DNA of 28,011 nucleotides from CBCXVS01 sp965178525 (GCA_965178525.1 CBCXVS010000066.1:1-28011); one strand, 5' to 3'. Numbered from the stretch's first letter, positions 1 to 9,249 are shown. The notes: generated by a model from the letters alone, not told the origin. Made by a program: numbers and translations.

Positions 1-1
1 T

Positions 2-1246
2 AACGACTTTTGCGACCTGCCTCAGTCTGTCATCGACCTCTATGATCGGAGTCTGTTGATCATTCGCACCCAGGTGGACCACGACGGCGGCATCATCGCC
101 GCCAACGATTCCGACCTGCGCTTTCTGGTGCACGGGCTGGAGACCTATTCGTATGTCTGGCCCCGAGATGGCTGTTATATCGCCCACGCGCTGGACCAGG
201 CGGGCTTTGCCTTTCTGGCGGCGCAGTTCTATGACTTTTGTAAAGACGTGATCTTCTACGCACCGGGAGACGAGGGCAACGTCTCATCCCGAGAGCACGC
301 CTATATGCTTCACAAGTACACGCCGGACCGGCTCCTGGGCTCCAATTGGATAGCCATGGTCGACGACAAGAGCGCGTTTCTGCCGATTCAAGAGGACGAG
401 ACCGCGATTATTCCCTTCGTTCTCTGGAAGCGTTACCTCAAATTCCGGGACATCGAGAATGTCGGGAATTGGTTTCGCCCGTTGCTCATCCACACCGCCA
501 ATTTCTTGTGTGAGTTCCGGGACACGCACACGGGTCTCCCGGCTCCATCCTTCGACTTGTGGGAAGAACATCGAGGTATTTACTCGTACACCACCGCCAC
601 GGTGTGGGCGGGCTTGACGTCTTCCGCCCACTTTGCGCGCCTGTTTGGTGAATTGGATCTGGCCGAAAAATATGAAGCGGCGGCAGCCGACATCAAGCGC
701 GCCGGCGACCGCTACTTGTACGATGAAAACGAGGGCCGATTCCTCAAGAAAGTTGAGATTTCTGCGGACGGTGAGGTGACGCCTGATCTGACGGTGGACG
801 CGAGTCTATACGGTCTGTGGTACTTCGGGATGTATGAGCCGCGGGATCCCCGAATCGAGCGGACCATGCAGGCCGTTTCGGAACGGCTGACGTGTCACAC
901 GGAGATCGGGGGAATCGCCCGGAAGCAACTCGACCACTATCACTGGGATTCGGACGTCAAGACGGGGCGCGACCGTATCCCCGGGAACCCGTGGATCATC
1001 ACGACGCTCTGGTTAGCGCAGTATGAGATCGCCAAGTCGCAGTCGCTCGAAGAGCTGTGAGCCGCCATTCCGATTCTGGAGTGGGCTTGCGACCGCGCCC
1101 TGGGCAGTGGGGTCCTGCCGGAGCAAGTGCACCCGTTGACCGGCGCCCATGTCAGCGTATCGCCGCTGACCTGGAGCCATGCGACTTTTGTGTTAGGCGT
1201 GCGCGAATATATAGAAAAGTATGAAGCGCTGAGCCGCAAAACGTGA
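2..1246 (+). pseudogene. GH15 glucoamylase-like protein, 5' partial, interrupted by in-frame TGA
   Basis: This is the C-terminal catalytic (alpha/alpha)6 part of a glycoside hydrolase family 15 glucan 1,4-alpha-glucosidase-like enzyme. The frame is open from the window edge, so the gene begins upstream; the TTG at 56 is not the real start. Family signatures seen are YSYVWPRDG, the general-acid region DLWEEHRG, and RIPGNPWIITTLWLAQYE. A TGA at 1058-1060 stops the frame, but the same frame continues to a TGA at 1244-1246 with clear GH15 C-terminal sequence (LPEQVHPLTGAHVSVSPLTW). The glutamate of LPEQ (codon 1121-1123) corresponds to the catalytic base in this family, so a product ending at 1058 should be inactive. 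It lies upstream of a GT4 gene and a debranching-like gene, which suggests alpha-glucan turnover. Family assignment is firm; whether the TGA is real or a consensus error cannot be decided here. Confidence 0.85.
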
Positions 1247-1560
1247 GCCGGCGATTGGTTCCCTTAGAAGCCAACAATGCGTGCGGCTTCTACAATCTCA
1301 CCCTATTCCTTTAGCCTGTTGGCCCGGGCCCATCTTTCCTTCAGAGCTTTCAGGTAAGCCCAACATGTGTCGCCACCATAGCCGTGTGGAAAAAACGCTT
1401 GAAATGCGAGGGCGGTCTCGACGTATGCAACCCAGGGGGAGCGGGAAGGGTTGGTCGGTTCGACGAGGGCAGCGGAGACCCTTGCAGCCAGTCTCTACAT
1501 GGAGCTATGCTTGCTCATTCTGCGCACATACTTACTTGCATACTAGGGAGGAAAGGCGTG
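1247..1560. other. Intergenic region, no gene recognised
   Basis: These 314 bases lie between the GH15 gene and the GT4 start. A forward open frame runs through the second half, but it is only the in-frame upstream extension of the GT4 gene and looks nothing like a protein family. The one functional element I see is the GGGAGG ribosome-binding site at its end. Confidence 0.5.
1546..1551 (+). promoter_or_regulatory. Ribosome-binding site of the GT4 gene
   Basis: GGGAGG lies 9 nt before the ATG at 1561. It decides the start against the earlier in-frame ATG at 1384; the protein family also begins with MKIAQ-like sequence. Confidence 0.6.
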
Positions 1561-2555
1561 ATGAAGATTGCCCAGATTGCCCCGCTCGACGAGAGCGTGC
1601 CTCCGAAGTACTATGGCGGCACCGAACGGGTCGTGTCCTATCTGACGGAAGAACTCGTGCGCCAGGGCCATGAGGTCACTTTGTACGCCAGCGGGGATTC
1701 GGTCACGCAAGCGCGGCTGGTGGCTATGCGCTCGCGTGCGTTGCGTCGGGATAAGGAATGCCAGAATGACCTGATCCGCCTGATCCATCATGTCGTGATG
1801 CTCGACCAGGTGTTTCACGATGCAGCGGCCTTTGACTTGCTGCATTTTCATATTGATGCCCTGCATTTTCCGCTCGCCACACGGTCGCGCACGCCGACCC
1901 TGACGACGTTGCACGGCCTGTTGGATATGCCGGATTTGGCCCCCTTGTATCGGACTTTCCGCACCTCCCCGTGTACCATGGCCTGCCCCAGGAACTCTAC
2001 ACGTTTCGCGCAGAACCGGGCCGCTATCTGGCCTTTCTGGGCCGCATCTCGCCGGAGAAGCGGCTCGACCGGGCGATCGAGATGGCGCAGCGGGTGGGCA
2101 TGCCGCTGCGCATTGCGGCCAAAGTGGACCGGGCCGACCGGGAGTATTTTACGGACGTGATCCAGCCCCTGATCAAGGGCCCCCTGGTGGAGTTCGTGGG
2201 GGAAATCGGGGAGTCTGAAAAGAGCAACTTTCTCGGCCAAGCCGCGGCTCTGCTCTTTCCCATCGATTGGCCGGAACCGTTTGGGCTGGTGATGATCGAA
2301 GCCCTGGCTTGTGGTACACCGGTGATCGCGTATCGTTGCGGCTCCGTGCCTGAAATCATCGAGGACGGGGTGAAGGGTTTTATTGTTGACAGCATCGACG
2401 AGGCGGTGCAAGCTATAGAATGCCTCTCGACCTTGAGCCGGCGACGGTGCCGGCAGGCATTCGAGGAACGCTTTGCAGCGGCGCGTATGGCGCGGGATTA
2501 TCTGGGTATTTATAAGTCCCTGGCGGCGGAGCGGCACGTCATGACACTGACGTAA
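1561..2555 (+). pseudogene. GT4-family glycosyltransferase, broken by internal deletion/frameshift near 1955-1975
   Basis: This gene encodes a retaining GT4 (GT-B fold) glycosyltransferase of the type that starts MKIAQIAPLDESVPPKYYGG. The first frame (1561 to about 1958) carries the N-terminal Rossmann domain with GGTERVVSYLTEELVRQGHEV. From about 1967 the homology resumes in another frame with VYHGLPQELYTF, LAFLGRISPEKRLDRAIE, and the donor-binding motif PEPFGLVMIEALACGTPVIA, ending at 2555. Between LYRTFR and VYHGLP the family usually has about 20 more residues (VSISDAQR...PLPW type), missing here. The total of 995 nt is not a multiple of three. A net deletion of roughly 60-65 nt plus a one-base shift is the simplest reading. 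Relatives I recall sit next to amylo-1,6-glucosidase-like genes, as here. As written, the protein would lose its whole C-terminal domain. Confidence 0.82.
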
Positions 2556-2653
2556 GGACTCCAGACATCCGGGATGGCATCACTTGTGAGGCCGTAACAG
2601 CCCGGCAGCGTTGGTATGCAAGGCCAGGACTGTATCGATCGAGGACGTCACTT

Positions 2654-3571
2654 ATGGTGCTGGACGAGAAAAACATTGCGTCAGAAGATATCATCCGCGT
2701 TGAGGGAGAATACTATATTCTCGCCACCTCCTCTCTGGCGGACAATCGCAACCGAGTCCTGAAGCACGGCGACACCTTCGCGTTATTCGACCGCTATGGC
2801 GATATCCAGCCTGTCGGCCTAGGGGAACAAGGCCTGTATCATACCGGCACGCGCTTTCTCAGTCGTCTGGAACTGCGGTTGGGCGACGTCCTCCCCCTGC
2901 TGTTGAGTTCCACGGTGGATGAGGAAAACGCCGTGCTGACAGTGGACCTGACCAATCCGGATCTCCAGGTCGATGCGCAGCTCTTCATGCCCCGCGACAC
3001 CCTGCATCTGTTGCGGTCCACATTCCTATGGGACGGGACCTGTTACGAACGCATTGTCGTCAGGAACTACGCGCTTGAGGCCTTCGAAGTCACCCTGTCT
3101 CTGCGGTTTGACGCCGGTTTTGCGGATATTTTTGAAGTGCGCGGGATGAAGCGGCAGCGCAAGGGCACGTTTCTGGACCGCGTCGTCGACGAGAACAGCG
3201 TCGTGCTCGGGTATGAAGGCTTGGACGGCGTCATACGGCGCACACGGTTCGAGTGCTCCCCCAGTCCACAGGAGGTCTCGGCGCATGAGATGCGGTTTAC
3301 CATCCGGCTGCGGCCGCACGAGGAGGAAGTGGTGTTTCTCACCATCTCCACCGAGATTGCGGCGGCAGCCTCGCCGCGTCTGGTCTATGACGCGGCCTTG
3401 ACGCAGGCCACCCAGGCGCTACGGCGCTACGAGCAGTCCGAGTGTGCGATCTCCACCTCCAATGAACCCTTCAATGACTGGTTGCAACGCGCCCAGGCCG
3501 ATATGCACATGATGATTACGGAGACGCCCGAGGGGCCGTACCCCTACGCCGGCGTACCCGAATGGCCTTAA
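2654..3571 (+). pseudogene. Glycogen-debranching-like protein, N-terminal domain only, cut off by the IS element
   Basis: This is the N-terminal beta-sandwich domain (GDE_N_bis type) of an amylo-alpha-1,6-glucosidase/debranching-like enzyme. It shows FALFDRYGDIQPVGLGEQGL, YHTGTRFLSRLELRLG and NEPFNDWLQRAQADMHMM. The family normally continues after YPYAGVP into a long (alpha/alpha)6 catalytic domain beginning WFSTPFGRDG; none of that is present. Homology stops at 3556, exactly where the left inverted repeat of the IS begins. The last residues EWP and the TAA stop (3569-3571) are encoded by that repeat. The native gene would be about twice as long, and the missing part is the catalytic domain, so a remnant product should be inactive. 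The start at 2654 is preceded by GAGG around 2641. The gene lies about 100 bp after the GT4 gene, in the same direction. Confidence 0.85.
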
Positions 3572-3578
3572 GTGAAGC
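3557..3578 (+). repeat. Left terminal inverted repeat of the IS
   Basis: The repeat begins CCCGAATGGCCTTAAGT and matches the complement of 5033-5054 at 21 of 22 positions; the difference is G versus C at the 18th base. It supplies the TAA stop that ends the truncated debranching-like frame. Confidence 0.85.
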
Positions 3579-3636
3579 TCTAACTGCTGGTCGTATCAAC
3601 GGTTGACCCAACACATGAGGGGGTTTTGTCATGAGG

Positions 3637-4441
3637 NNNNNNNNNNNNNNNNNNNNNNNNNNNNNNNNNNNNNNNNNNNNNNNNNNNNNNNNNNNNNNNN
3701 NNNNNNNNNNNNNNNNNNNNNNNNNNNNNNNNNNNNNNNNNNNNNNNNNNNNNNNNNNNNNNNNNNNNNNNNNNNNNNNNNNNNNNNNNNNNNNNNNNNN
3801 NNNNNNNNNNNNNNNNNNNNNNNNNNNNNNNNNNNNNNNNNNNNNNNNNNNNNNNNNNNNNNNNNNNNNNNNNNNNNNNNNNNNNNNNNNNNNNNNNNNN
3901 NNNNNNNNNNNNNNNNNNNNNNNNNNNNNNNNNNNNNNNNNNNNNNNNNNNNNNNNNNNNNNNNNNNNNNNNNNNNNNNNNNNNNNNNNNNNNNNNNNNN
4001 NNNNNNNNNNNNNNNNNNNNNNNNNNNNNNNNNNNNNNNNNNNNNNNNNNNNNNNNNNNNNNNNNNNNNNNNNNNNNNNNNNNNNNNNNNNNNNNNNNNN
4101 NNNNNNNNNNNNNNNNNNNNNNNNNNNNNNNNNNNNNNNNNNNNNNNNNNNNNNNNNNNNNNNNNNNNNNNNNNNNNNNNNNNNNNNNNNNNNNNNNNNN
4201 NNNNNNNNNNNNNNNNNNNNNNNNNNNNNNNNNNNNNNNNNNNNNNNNNNNNNNNNNNNNNNNNNNNNNNNNNNNNNNNNNNNNNNNNNNNNNNNNNNNN
4301 NNNNNNNNNNNNNNNNNNNNNNNNNNNNNNNNNNNNNNNNNNNNNNNNNNNNNNNNNNNNNNNNNNNNNNNNNNNNNNNNNNNNNNNNNNNNNNNNNNNN
4401 NNNNNNNNNNNNNNNNNNNNNNNNNNNNNNNNNNNNNNNNN
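3637..4441. other. Assembly gap (run of N)
   Basis: There are 805 undetermined bases, lying wholly inside the IS and covering the middle and C-terminal part of the transposase. Reads probably could not bridge a repeated IS, so the true length and the linkage of the two sides are unproven. Long frames reported across this run are meaningless. Confidence 0.98.
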
Positions 4442-4976
4442 GAGCAGGCCCCTGCCCGCATGGAAAAGCGCCAGCAGCCGGGCCACGGGAAAGCCACCGC
4501 CGGGCGGTTGTTCGCCGGGCGGGCCGACCTCGTCTTGCCACACCGGGGTATCGGGCCTGGCGCCCCCGGAGGCCTCGACGAAGAAAACGCGATGGCCATG
4601 CCAGCGCCCGTCCTCCAAGGCCGTCGGCCGGGCCGACTGGCCGACGCGTTCGCAGAGGTGGTCCAGCACGCCTCCAGGCAGCTGGGTAGGAGCCGGGCAG
4701 GAGGCCGAGGCACTGGAGTAGCCACCCGTTCAGTGCGGGAGATGACGGCAGGCGGCATGGCCAGGGAGAAGTTGCCCCAGAGAGGCCTGGACGGTGACGA
4801 CCGGATGGAGGAGGCGGTCGCGCCACTCGGTATAGCCGACCGCCTCACACGCCGCCGGAATGGCCTCGGATGGGAGGTGGGCGGCGCAGTCGGCCTGGAG
4901 GCGTTGCAGCCGGGGGGTGATACGGGATATCCGGAGCGCTTCTCCTGTCAGTGGGGGGAATGAAGGCCCTCATCAT
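4442..4976 (-). pseudogene. IS4-family transposase, N-terminal part, decayed
   Basis: Read on the minus strand from about 4960, the conceptual product contains TGEALRISRITPRLQRLQ, WRDRLLHPVVTVQ, HAACRHLPH, then WHGHRVFFVEASGGARPDTP and GGGFPVARLLALFHAGRGLL. These match the N-terminal half of IS4-family DDE transposases; the segment HRVFFVEAS...PDTP is the usual first-aspartate region (commonly VDGSxFSMPDTP), here with E in place of D. A TGA at 4732-4730 interrupts the frame between RHLPH and TGGYS. A plausible start (ATGATG at 4976-4971) is in another frame, so a one-base slip in the run of six G (4953-4958) is likely. The rest lies in the N gap. Two lesions plus the apparent loss of a catalytic residue make an active product unlikely. 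Confidence 0.75.
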
Positions 4977-5032
4977 GAGAGGGGAGTCGGTCTCAGGCAA
5001 TCGGCGTAACTGCTTCATCAAGAAAGGAGTTG

Positions 5033-5054
5033 GCTTGACTTAAGGCCATTCGGG
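5033..5054 (-). repeat. Right terminal inverted repeat of the IS
   Basis: The complement of these bases begins CCCGAATGGCCTTAAGT and matches the left repeat at 3557-3578 in 21 of 22 positions. The open PilY1 frame runs a few codons into this repeat (to 5039), and a TGA at 5036-5038 lies within it. Confidence 0.85.
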
Positions 5055-6745
5055 ACACGCCCCAGAAAATCTCCGACACCATGAAAGACCTGCTGCATCG
5101 TAACGCCTCGGGGAAACCCGACGGACAGGGCGAGGCACGTTTGGAATATCTCCGCGGCAGCCGGGTCCACGAGGGCGCCGGGAACAACTACCGCACACGT
5201 GCGCATCTCCTTGGCGACGTCGTGCACTCGGCGCCCTACTATGTTGGGGAGCCGCCTTTTTACCCGAGCTTCGCTCCCGGCTACGCCGCTTTCCGCGATG
5301 CTTACAAGACCCGTACCAAGATGGTCTATATTGGCGCCAACGACGGCATGTTGCATGGCTTTGACGCCACCAGCGGAGAGGAAGCCCTGGCCTATGTGCC
5401 TCGCGCTGTCTTTGCCAACCTCAGCGAGTTGACCTCCCCTGGATATGTCCATCGCTACTACGTCGATGGTTCTCCGACGATAGGCGACGCCCATGGCGAC
5501 TTCGGCTTATTACGCTGCGACTCCGGCTCGCCCTGCTGGCGTTCCGTGTTGGTCAGTGGCCTGCGCCACGGCGGTCAGGGGGTATTTGCGCTGGATGTCA
5601 CCAATCCCGAGGACTTTGATGAGGACAACGCCGGGAAGCTCGTCCTGTGGGAGTTCACCGACGGCGACAACTCGGATCTGGGCTACACCTATAGCCAACC
5701 CTCGATCGTCCGCATGGCCAATAATCGCTGGGCCGCGGTATTCGGTAATGGCTACAACAACACCGAGGCGGATGCCGATGTCAGCTCCACCGGCCATGCG
5801 GTGCTCTACATCGTTTTTCTCGACGGCGGGCTCGATGGCCTGTGGACCGAGAACATAGACTACATTAAGATCGATACCGGGGTCGGAACGGATAAAGTGC
5901 TCAATGGGCTGGCGACCCCGGCCGTGGTGGATATCGACGGAGATTATACGGCGGACATCATCTATGCGGGGGACTTGCAGGGCAATCTGTGGCGCTTCGA
6001 TGTCCGCAAGAGCGATCCTGCGCAATGGAAAAATCCAGGGGCGCAGCTCTTGTTCAATGCCAATGCGAAACCCATCACGACACGCCCGGAAGTGGGGATT
6101 CACCCCCAAGATCCAGAGGGCCTTTTGATTTACTTTGGCACCGGGAAATACCTCGAACAGACTGACCATACAACGGCAGGCGTGCCGACCCAAACCTTTT
6201 ACGCCATCTGGGACGAGGACACCACGGCAACCGATGTGCCGCACAACACATTACGTCAGCAGACATTGGAAGGACTCGCAAACGGCGCCCGGGTCACCAG
6301 TAACCACGCGACCGATTGGACCCAACATGCCGGGTGGTATATGGACCTCGAAACGCCGGGCGAACGGTCTGTAAGCCGGTCAGTACTGCGCAACGACCGG
6401 ATTATCTTCACGACCTTCATTCCCGATGCGCAAGTGTGTGGAACGTCAGGCACCGGGTGGTTGATGGAACTTAACGCCTTTTCGGGCAGCCGGTTGGACT
6501 TTCCTCCCTTTGATCTCAATGGGGATCACAAGTTCGACGATCAAGACCTAGTCGACTTTAACAGCGAGAAGGTCGCCATCAGTGGCCTCCCGTCTCCTGA
6601 AGGCATTCTTTCCACCCCAGCTATTCTCACCGCCGGAAAATTTGAGCAGAAATATAGTGGCGGTTCTTCAGGCAAGGTCTTCGTGACCACGGAGAACCCC
6701 GGCCCTGGCGCCCGTGGCCGTCAAGCCTGGCGCACGTTGCCCTGA
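5055..6745 (+). pseudogene. pilY1: PilY1-type pilus protein, C-terminal beta-propeller domain only (5' truncated by the IS)
   Basis: This is the C-terminal domain of a PilY1/PilC type IV pilus biogenesis and adhesion protein, normally exported to the cell surface. Hallmarks are LEYLRGSR, YRTRAHLLGDVVHSAPYYVG, KMVYIGANDGMLHGFDA, YYVDGSPTIGDAHG, VLVSGLRHGGQGVFALDVT, AVFGNGYNN, TPAVVDIDGDYTADIIYAGD and LWRFDV. An EF-hand-like calcium loop, DLNGDHKFDDQD, lies near 6512-6547. The C-terminus GRQAWRTLP fits the family end. Full-length members have 1000 residues or more; here the N-terminal half and signal peptide are missing because the frame begins at the IS end. The first ATG is at 5081 and has no good ribosome-binding site, so I treat the gene as a fragment. 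No minor-pilin genes are nearby, which is unusual for pilY1. Confidence 0.82.
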
Positions 6746-6858
6746 CCTCCTGCCCCCGGCGTGGGTCGCAACGCCGGGGATACCCTTCGCCTCACTTCTC
6801 GCTTGCTTCCGGCGGACCAACAGGCTCACAATACCCACGACAAGCATAACTATAGATG

Positions 6859-6874
6859 GTAGGGGGCGCCCTAC
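6859..6874. repeat. Palindromic intergenic element GTAGGG...CCCTAC
   Basis: GTAGGGGGCGCCCTAC has 6-bp inverted arms around GGCG. It sits in the short gap between PilY1 and the oxidoreductase, about 20 nt before the latter's start. A related, longer imperfect palindrome occurs at 24286-24310. Such GTAGGG/CCCTAC hairpins resemble small dispersed repeats known from many genomes. Confidence 0.5.
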
Positions 6875-6895
6875 CTACGTGAGGATATACAAGAC

Positions 6896-8119
6896 ATGGA
6901 ACAGATAGCCGACGCGGTCATCATCGGAGCAGGGGTCATGGGCGCGAGTACAGCCTTTCAACTCGTGCAGCGCGGCGTCAAGCGCGTCGTGGTACTGGAG
7001 AAAAGCACGGTGGCGGCAGGGTCAAGCGGCAAATCGTCAGCGCTCGTGCGCATGCACTACACGTTCTTGCCCGAGGCGCGGCTCGCGCTCACCTCATTGC
7101 GCTGGTTCCAAGAGTGGCAGGACCGCGTGGGCGGCAGTTGCGGTTTCACCAAAACCGGCTTCTTTCGGCTCGTTGAACCGGACAAGTCACACTTGCTGCG
7201 GCAGAACGTTGAGCGCTTACGCCGTATCGGCGTCAACACGCAACTCATTTCCAGCGATGAGTTGCGGGCGCTCGACCCGGATACCGCGACCCATGATGTC
7301 GACGTGGCAGCGTACGAGGCGGATTCCGGCTATGCCGATGGTCACGCGACGGCAACCGCCTTTATGGAAGCGGCGCGCCGCGGTGGCGCCACTTTGCGAC
7401 AAGGCGTCACCGTGACTGGCTTCCAAATACGGGGAGATTCCATCCAGGGCGTGGAAACGAGCGCCGGCACCATTGCCACCCCACTCGTGATCTCCACCGC
7501 CGGACCTTGGTCTGGCCCCTTGCTGCGACGCATTGGCGTGACTCTGCCCTTGGTGCCGTCACGTCATCAAATCATGATCCTCGAACGTCCCCTGGACCTG
7601 CCGCCGTCGCATACCTATATTGCCCCGGGCTCGCTCTACTTCCGGCCCGATGCAGCCGGGCTGACGCTGGTAGGCTACGGACCGGGGGAAGATCATGTCG
7701 ATCCGGACGCCTACCGCGATGCGGTCGATGATCGTCATCAGATAGAAGGCGGCACGCGTATGGCCCAGCGCATCCCTGCCATGGAGCGGGCCGGTATGCG
7801 CCGTGGCTATGCCGGCTGTTACACGGTCACGCCGGATGGCAAGCTGATCATCGATCAGGCGCCGGGCATCACGGGTCTCTACATTGGCGCCGGTTTCAGC
7901 GGCACGGGCTTTAAAATCTCGCCCGCCGTCGGCATCGCTCTGGCCGAACTCGCCACTCAGGGTCAGGCCACCACCGTAGACGTGACGCCGTTCAGCGCCA
8001 CGCGATTTGCCGAAGGGCGTATGCTGCGCTCGCAGTTCGAATATCTGGATCGGCCCTATGATCCGGTGGGGACGACAAGCGGCAGCCAGTTCCGGCCCGA
8101 CACCAGCTTGGATCGGTAG
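6896..8119 (+). CDS. FAD-dependent oxidoreductase (DAO / sarcosine-oxidase-like)
   Basis: This 407-residue protein belongs to the D-amino-acid oxidase-like superfamily of flavoenzymes, which oxidise amines or N-methyl amino acids. The N-terminal dinucleotide-binding motif GAGVMGASTAFQL begins at residue 11. It is followed by the strand ending VVVLEK and by SSGKSSALVRMHY, where the flavin is usually held. Near the C-terminus, GLYIGAGFSGTGFKISPAVG is the second FAD-binding signature. No signal peptide is seen, so it is probably cytoplasmic. The ATG at 6896 follows GTGAGGA at about 6879-6885. Its stop lies only two bases from the stop of the convergent LLM flavoenzyme. The substrate cannot be told from sequence; sarcosine, dimethylglycine or another secondary amine are possibilities. 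Confidence 0.85.
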   Translation: MEQIADAVIIGAGVMGASTAFQLVQRGVKRVVVLEKSTVAAGSSGKSSALVRMHYTFLPEARLALTSLRWFQEWQDRVGGSCGFTKTGFFRLVEPDKSHLLRQNVERLRRIGVNTQLISSDELRALDPDTATHDVDVAAYEADSGYADGHATATAFMEAARRGGATLRQGVTVTGFQIRGDSIQGVETSAGTIATPLVISTAGPWSGPLLRRIGVTLPLVPSRHQIMILERPLDLPPSHTYIAPGSLYFRPDAAGLTLVGYGPGEDHVDPDAYRDAVDDRHQIEGGTRMAQRIPAMERAGMRRGYAGCYTVTPDGKLIIDQAPGITGLYIGAGFSGTGFKISPAVGIALAELATQGQATTVDVTPFSATRFAEGRMLRSQFEYLDRPYDPVGTTSGSQFRPDTSLDR

Positions 8120-8121
8120 CC

Positions 8122-9117
8122 CTATCCCTGCAGTTTGCGGAAAATGTTGGCGGTTTCCTTGGGGTCTGGATTATCGACTTGAACGGAGACCATGTCAACA
8201 CCGGCTTCCTCCAGAGCGGCGATGCGCTCAACACACGCTTCCACCGGCCCGGCAAAGTAGAGACTATCCACCAGCGCATCGGGCACGGCTTCGGTGCCCA
8301 CGGCGCGGCCGCCTTCGTCCCAAGCCTGACGGATCGTGCGGACGGCTTCTTCATAGCCCAAACGGGTCAGCTGTTCGCGGTAGAAATCACCCATGTTGGT
8401 GACGTAAAACGCCACGTGCGCCTTGTTATCTAACCGAACGTTGTCCACGTTCTGCGTCACTGTGACCGCTCCGGGCGAACGCACGGTGAGGCTGTGTGGA
8501 TCGCGGCCAGCTTCCCGCGCCATCTGGCGAAACGTGGTGATTTCCTGACCGAGCTGCGGTAACGGAATCATGACGGGCATCCATCCATCCGCAATCGCTG
8601 CAGTTTGGGCCACACTCTTCGGCGTCAGCGAGGCGATATAGATCGGAATATGGTTGCGTACGGGCGAGAAGCGCAAGCGGAAACCGCGCTGCAGATTGAA
8701 CACCTTCCCCTCATATTTCAGGGGTTCTCCCGACAAAATCAGACGAATAATGTCCACATACTCCCGTAAGCGAGTCAAGGACGGCTGGAAGGGAACGCCA
8801 TGCCAGTGCTCGATGACACGGTGCCCACTGGTGCCAAGGCCGATGATCATACGGCCATGGGACACTTCATCAAGCGTGGTAAAATGTTGGGCCAGCGCGG
8901 CCGGTGTGCGGGAATAGATGTTGACAATACCCGTGCCCAGTTGGATGCGCTCCGTTTCACGGGCAAACAGCGCCAAAATGGTAAAACAATCCCGCCCCCA
9001 CGCTTCCGGAACCCAGACGGTATCGACGCCCGCCGCATCCGCCAGGCGGGCGTAAGCGCAGGCATCATCATAGTCAAGAGCACCTTGCCAATTAAACCCG
9101 ATCGATAATCGTGCCAT
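8122..9117 (-). CDS. LLM-family flavin (FMN/F420)-dependent oxidoreductase
   Basis: This 331-residue TIM-barrel protein belongs to the luciferase-like monooxygenase family. It starts MARLSIGFNWQG and has the typical sequence YARLADAAGVDTVWVPEAWG, then IQLGTGIVNIYSRTPAALAQ, LDEVSHGRMIIGLGTSG and PIYIASLTPKSVAQTAAIADGW. The family uses FMNH2 or reduced F420; the GTGIVNIYSRTP region is common in the F420-type subgroup (methylenetetrahydromethanopterin-reductase-like), but the cofactor cannot be decided here. The frame is complete and free of lesions. It converges on the FAD oxidoreductase (2-nt gap), and an upstream gene on the same strand ends 132 bp away. Its substrate is unknown. Confidence 0.85.
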   Translation of the reverse strand: MARLSIGFNWQGALDYDDACAYARLADAAGVDTVWVPEAWGRDCFTILALFARETERIQLGTGIVNIYSRTPAALAQHFTTLDEVSHGRMIIGLGTSGHRVIEHWHGVPFQPSLTRLREYVDIIRLILSGEPLKYEGKVFNLQRGFRLRFSPVRNHIPIYIASLTPKSVAQTAAIADGWMPVMIPLPQLGQEITTFRQMAREAGRDPHSLTVRSPGAVTVTQNVDNVRLDNKAHVAFYVTNMGDFYREQLTRLGYEEAVRTIRQAWDEGGRAVGTEAVPDALVDSLYFAGPVEACVERIAALEEAGVDMVSVQVDNPDPKETANIFRKLQG

Positions 9118-9249
9118 GTCGCGTTCCTTTTCGTATGCCGGCTTCGCCGTTCACGGTCATCGTGCTGAAGCAGGGATTATACCTATTTTCCACAGACTTT
9201 CCCCAGCTTCTCCCCACCGTTTTCCCCGCTCAGGTCACAACGTTGCGCT

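Larger units (their letters stand above)
3557..5054 (-). mobile_element. IS4-like insertion sequence with 22-bp terminal inverted repeats (contains the N gap)
   Basis: The two ends carry inverted repeats of 22 bp that match at 21 positions: 3557-3578 and the complement of 5033-5054, both beginning CCCGAATGGCCTTAAGT. The minus-strand transposase remnant inside resembles IS4-family DDE transposases. The span is about 1.5 kb if the N run is correctly sized, which is normal for this family. The element sits exactly at the broken end of a debranching-like gene on the left and of a PilY1 gene on the right. The flanks (GCCGGCGTA on the left, ACACGCCCC on the right) show no target-site duplication, although IS4-family insertions usually make one. 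The two sides therefore either come from recombination between IS copies or were joined by the assembler across a repeated IS. Confidence 0.82.

Noticed and set aside
3516..4848. Long frames across the N run on both strands
   Set aside because: They exist only because N cannot give stops. Only the frame matching transposase sequence on the minus strand is supported.
5081..5083. ATG 5081 as the true start of an intact short PilY1
   Set aside because: No ribosome-binding site, no signal peptide, and homologous sequence already begins before it at the IS end; the gene is a 5' truncated fragment.
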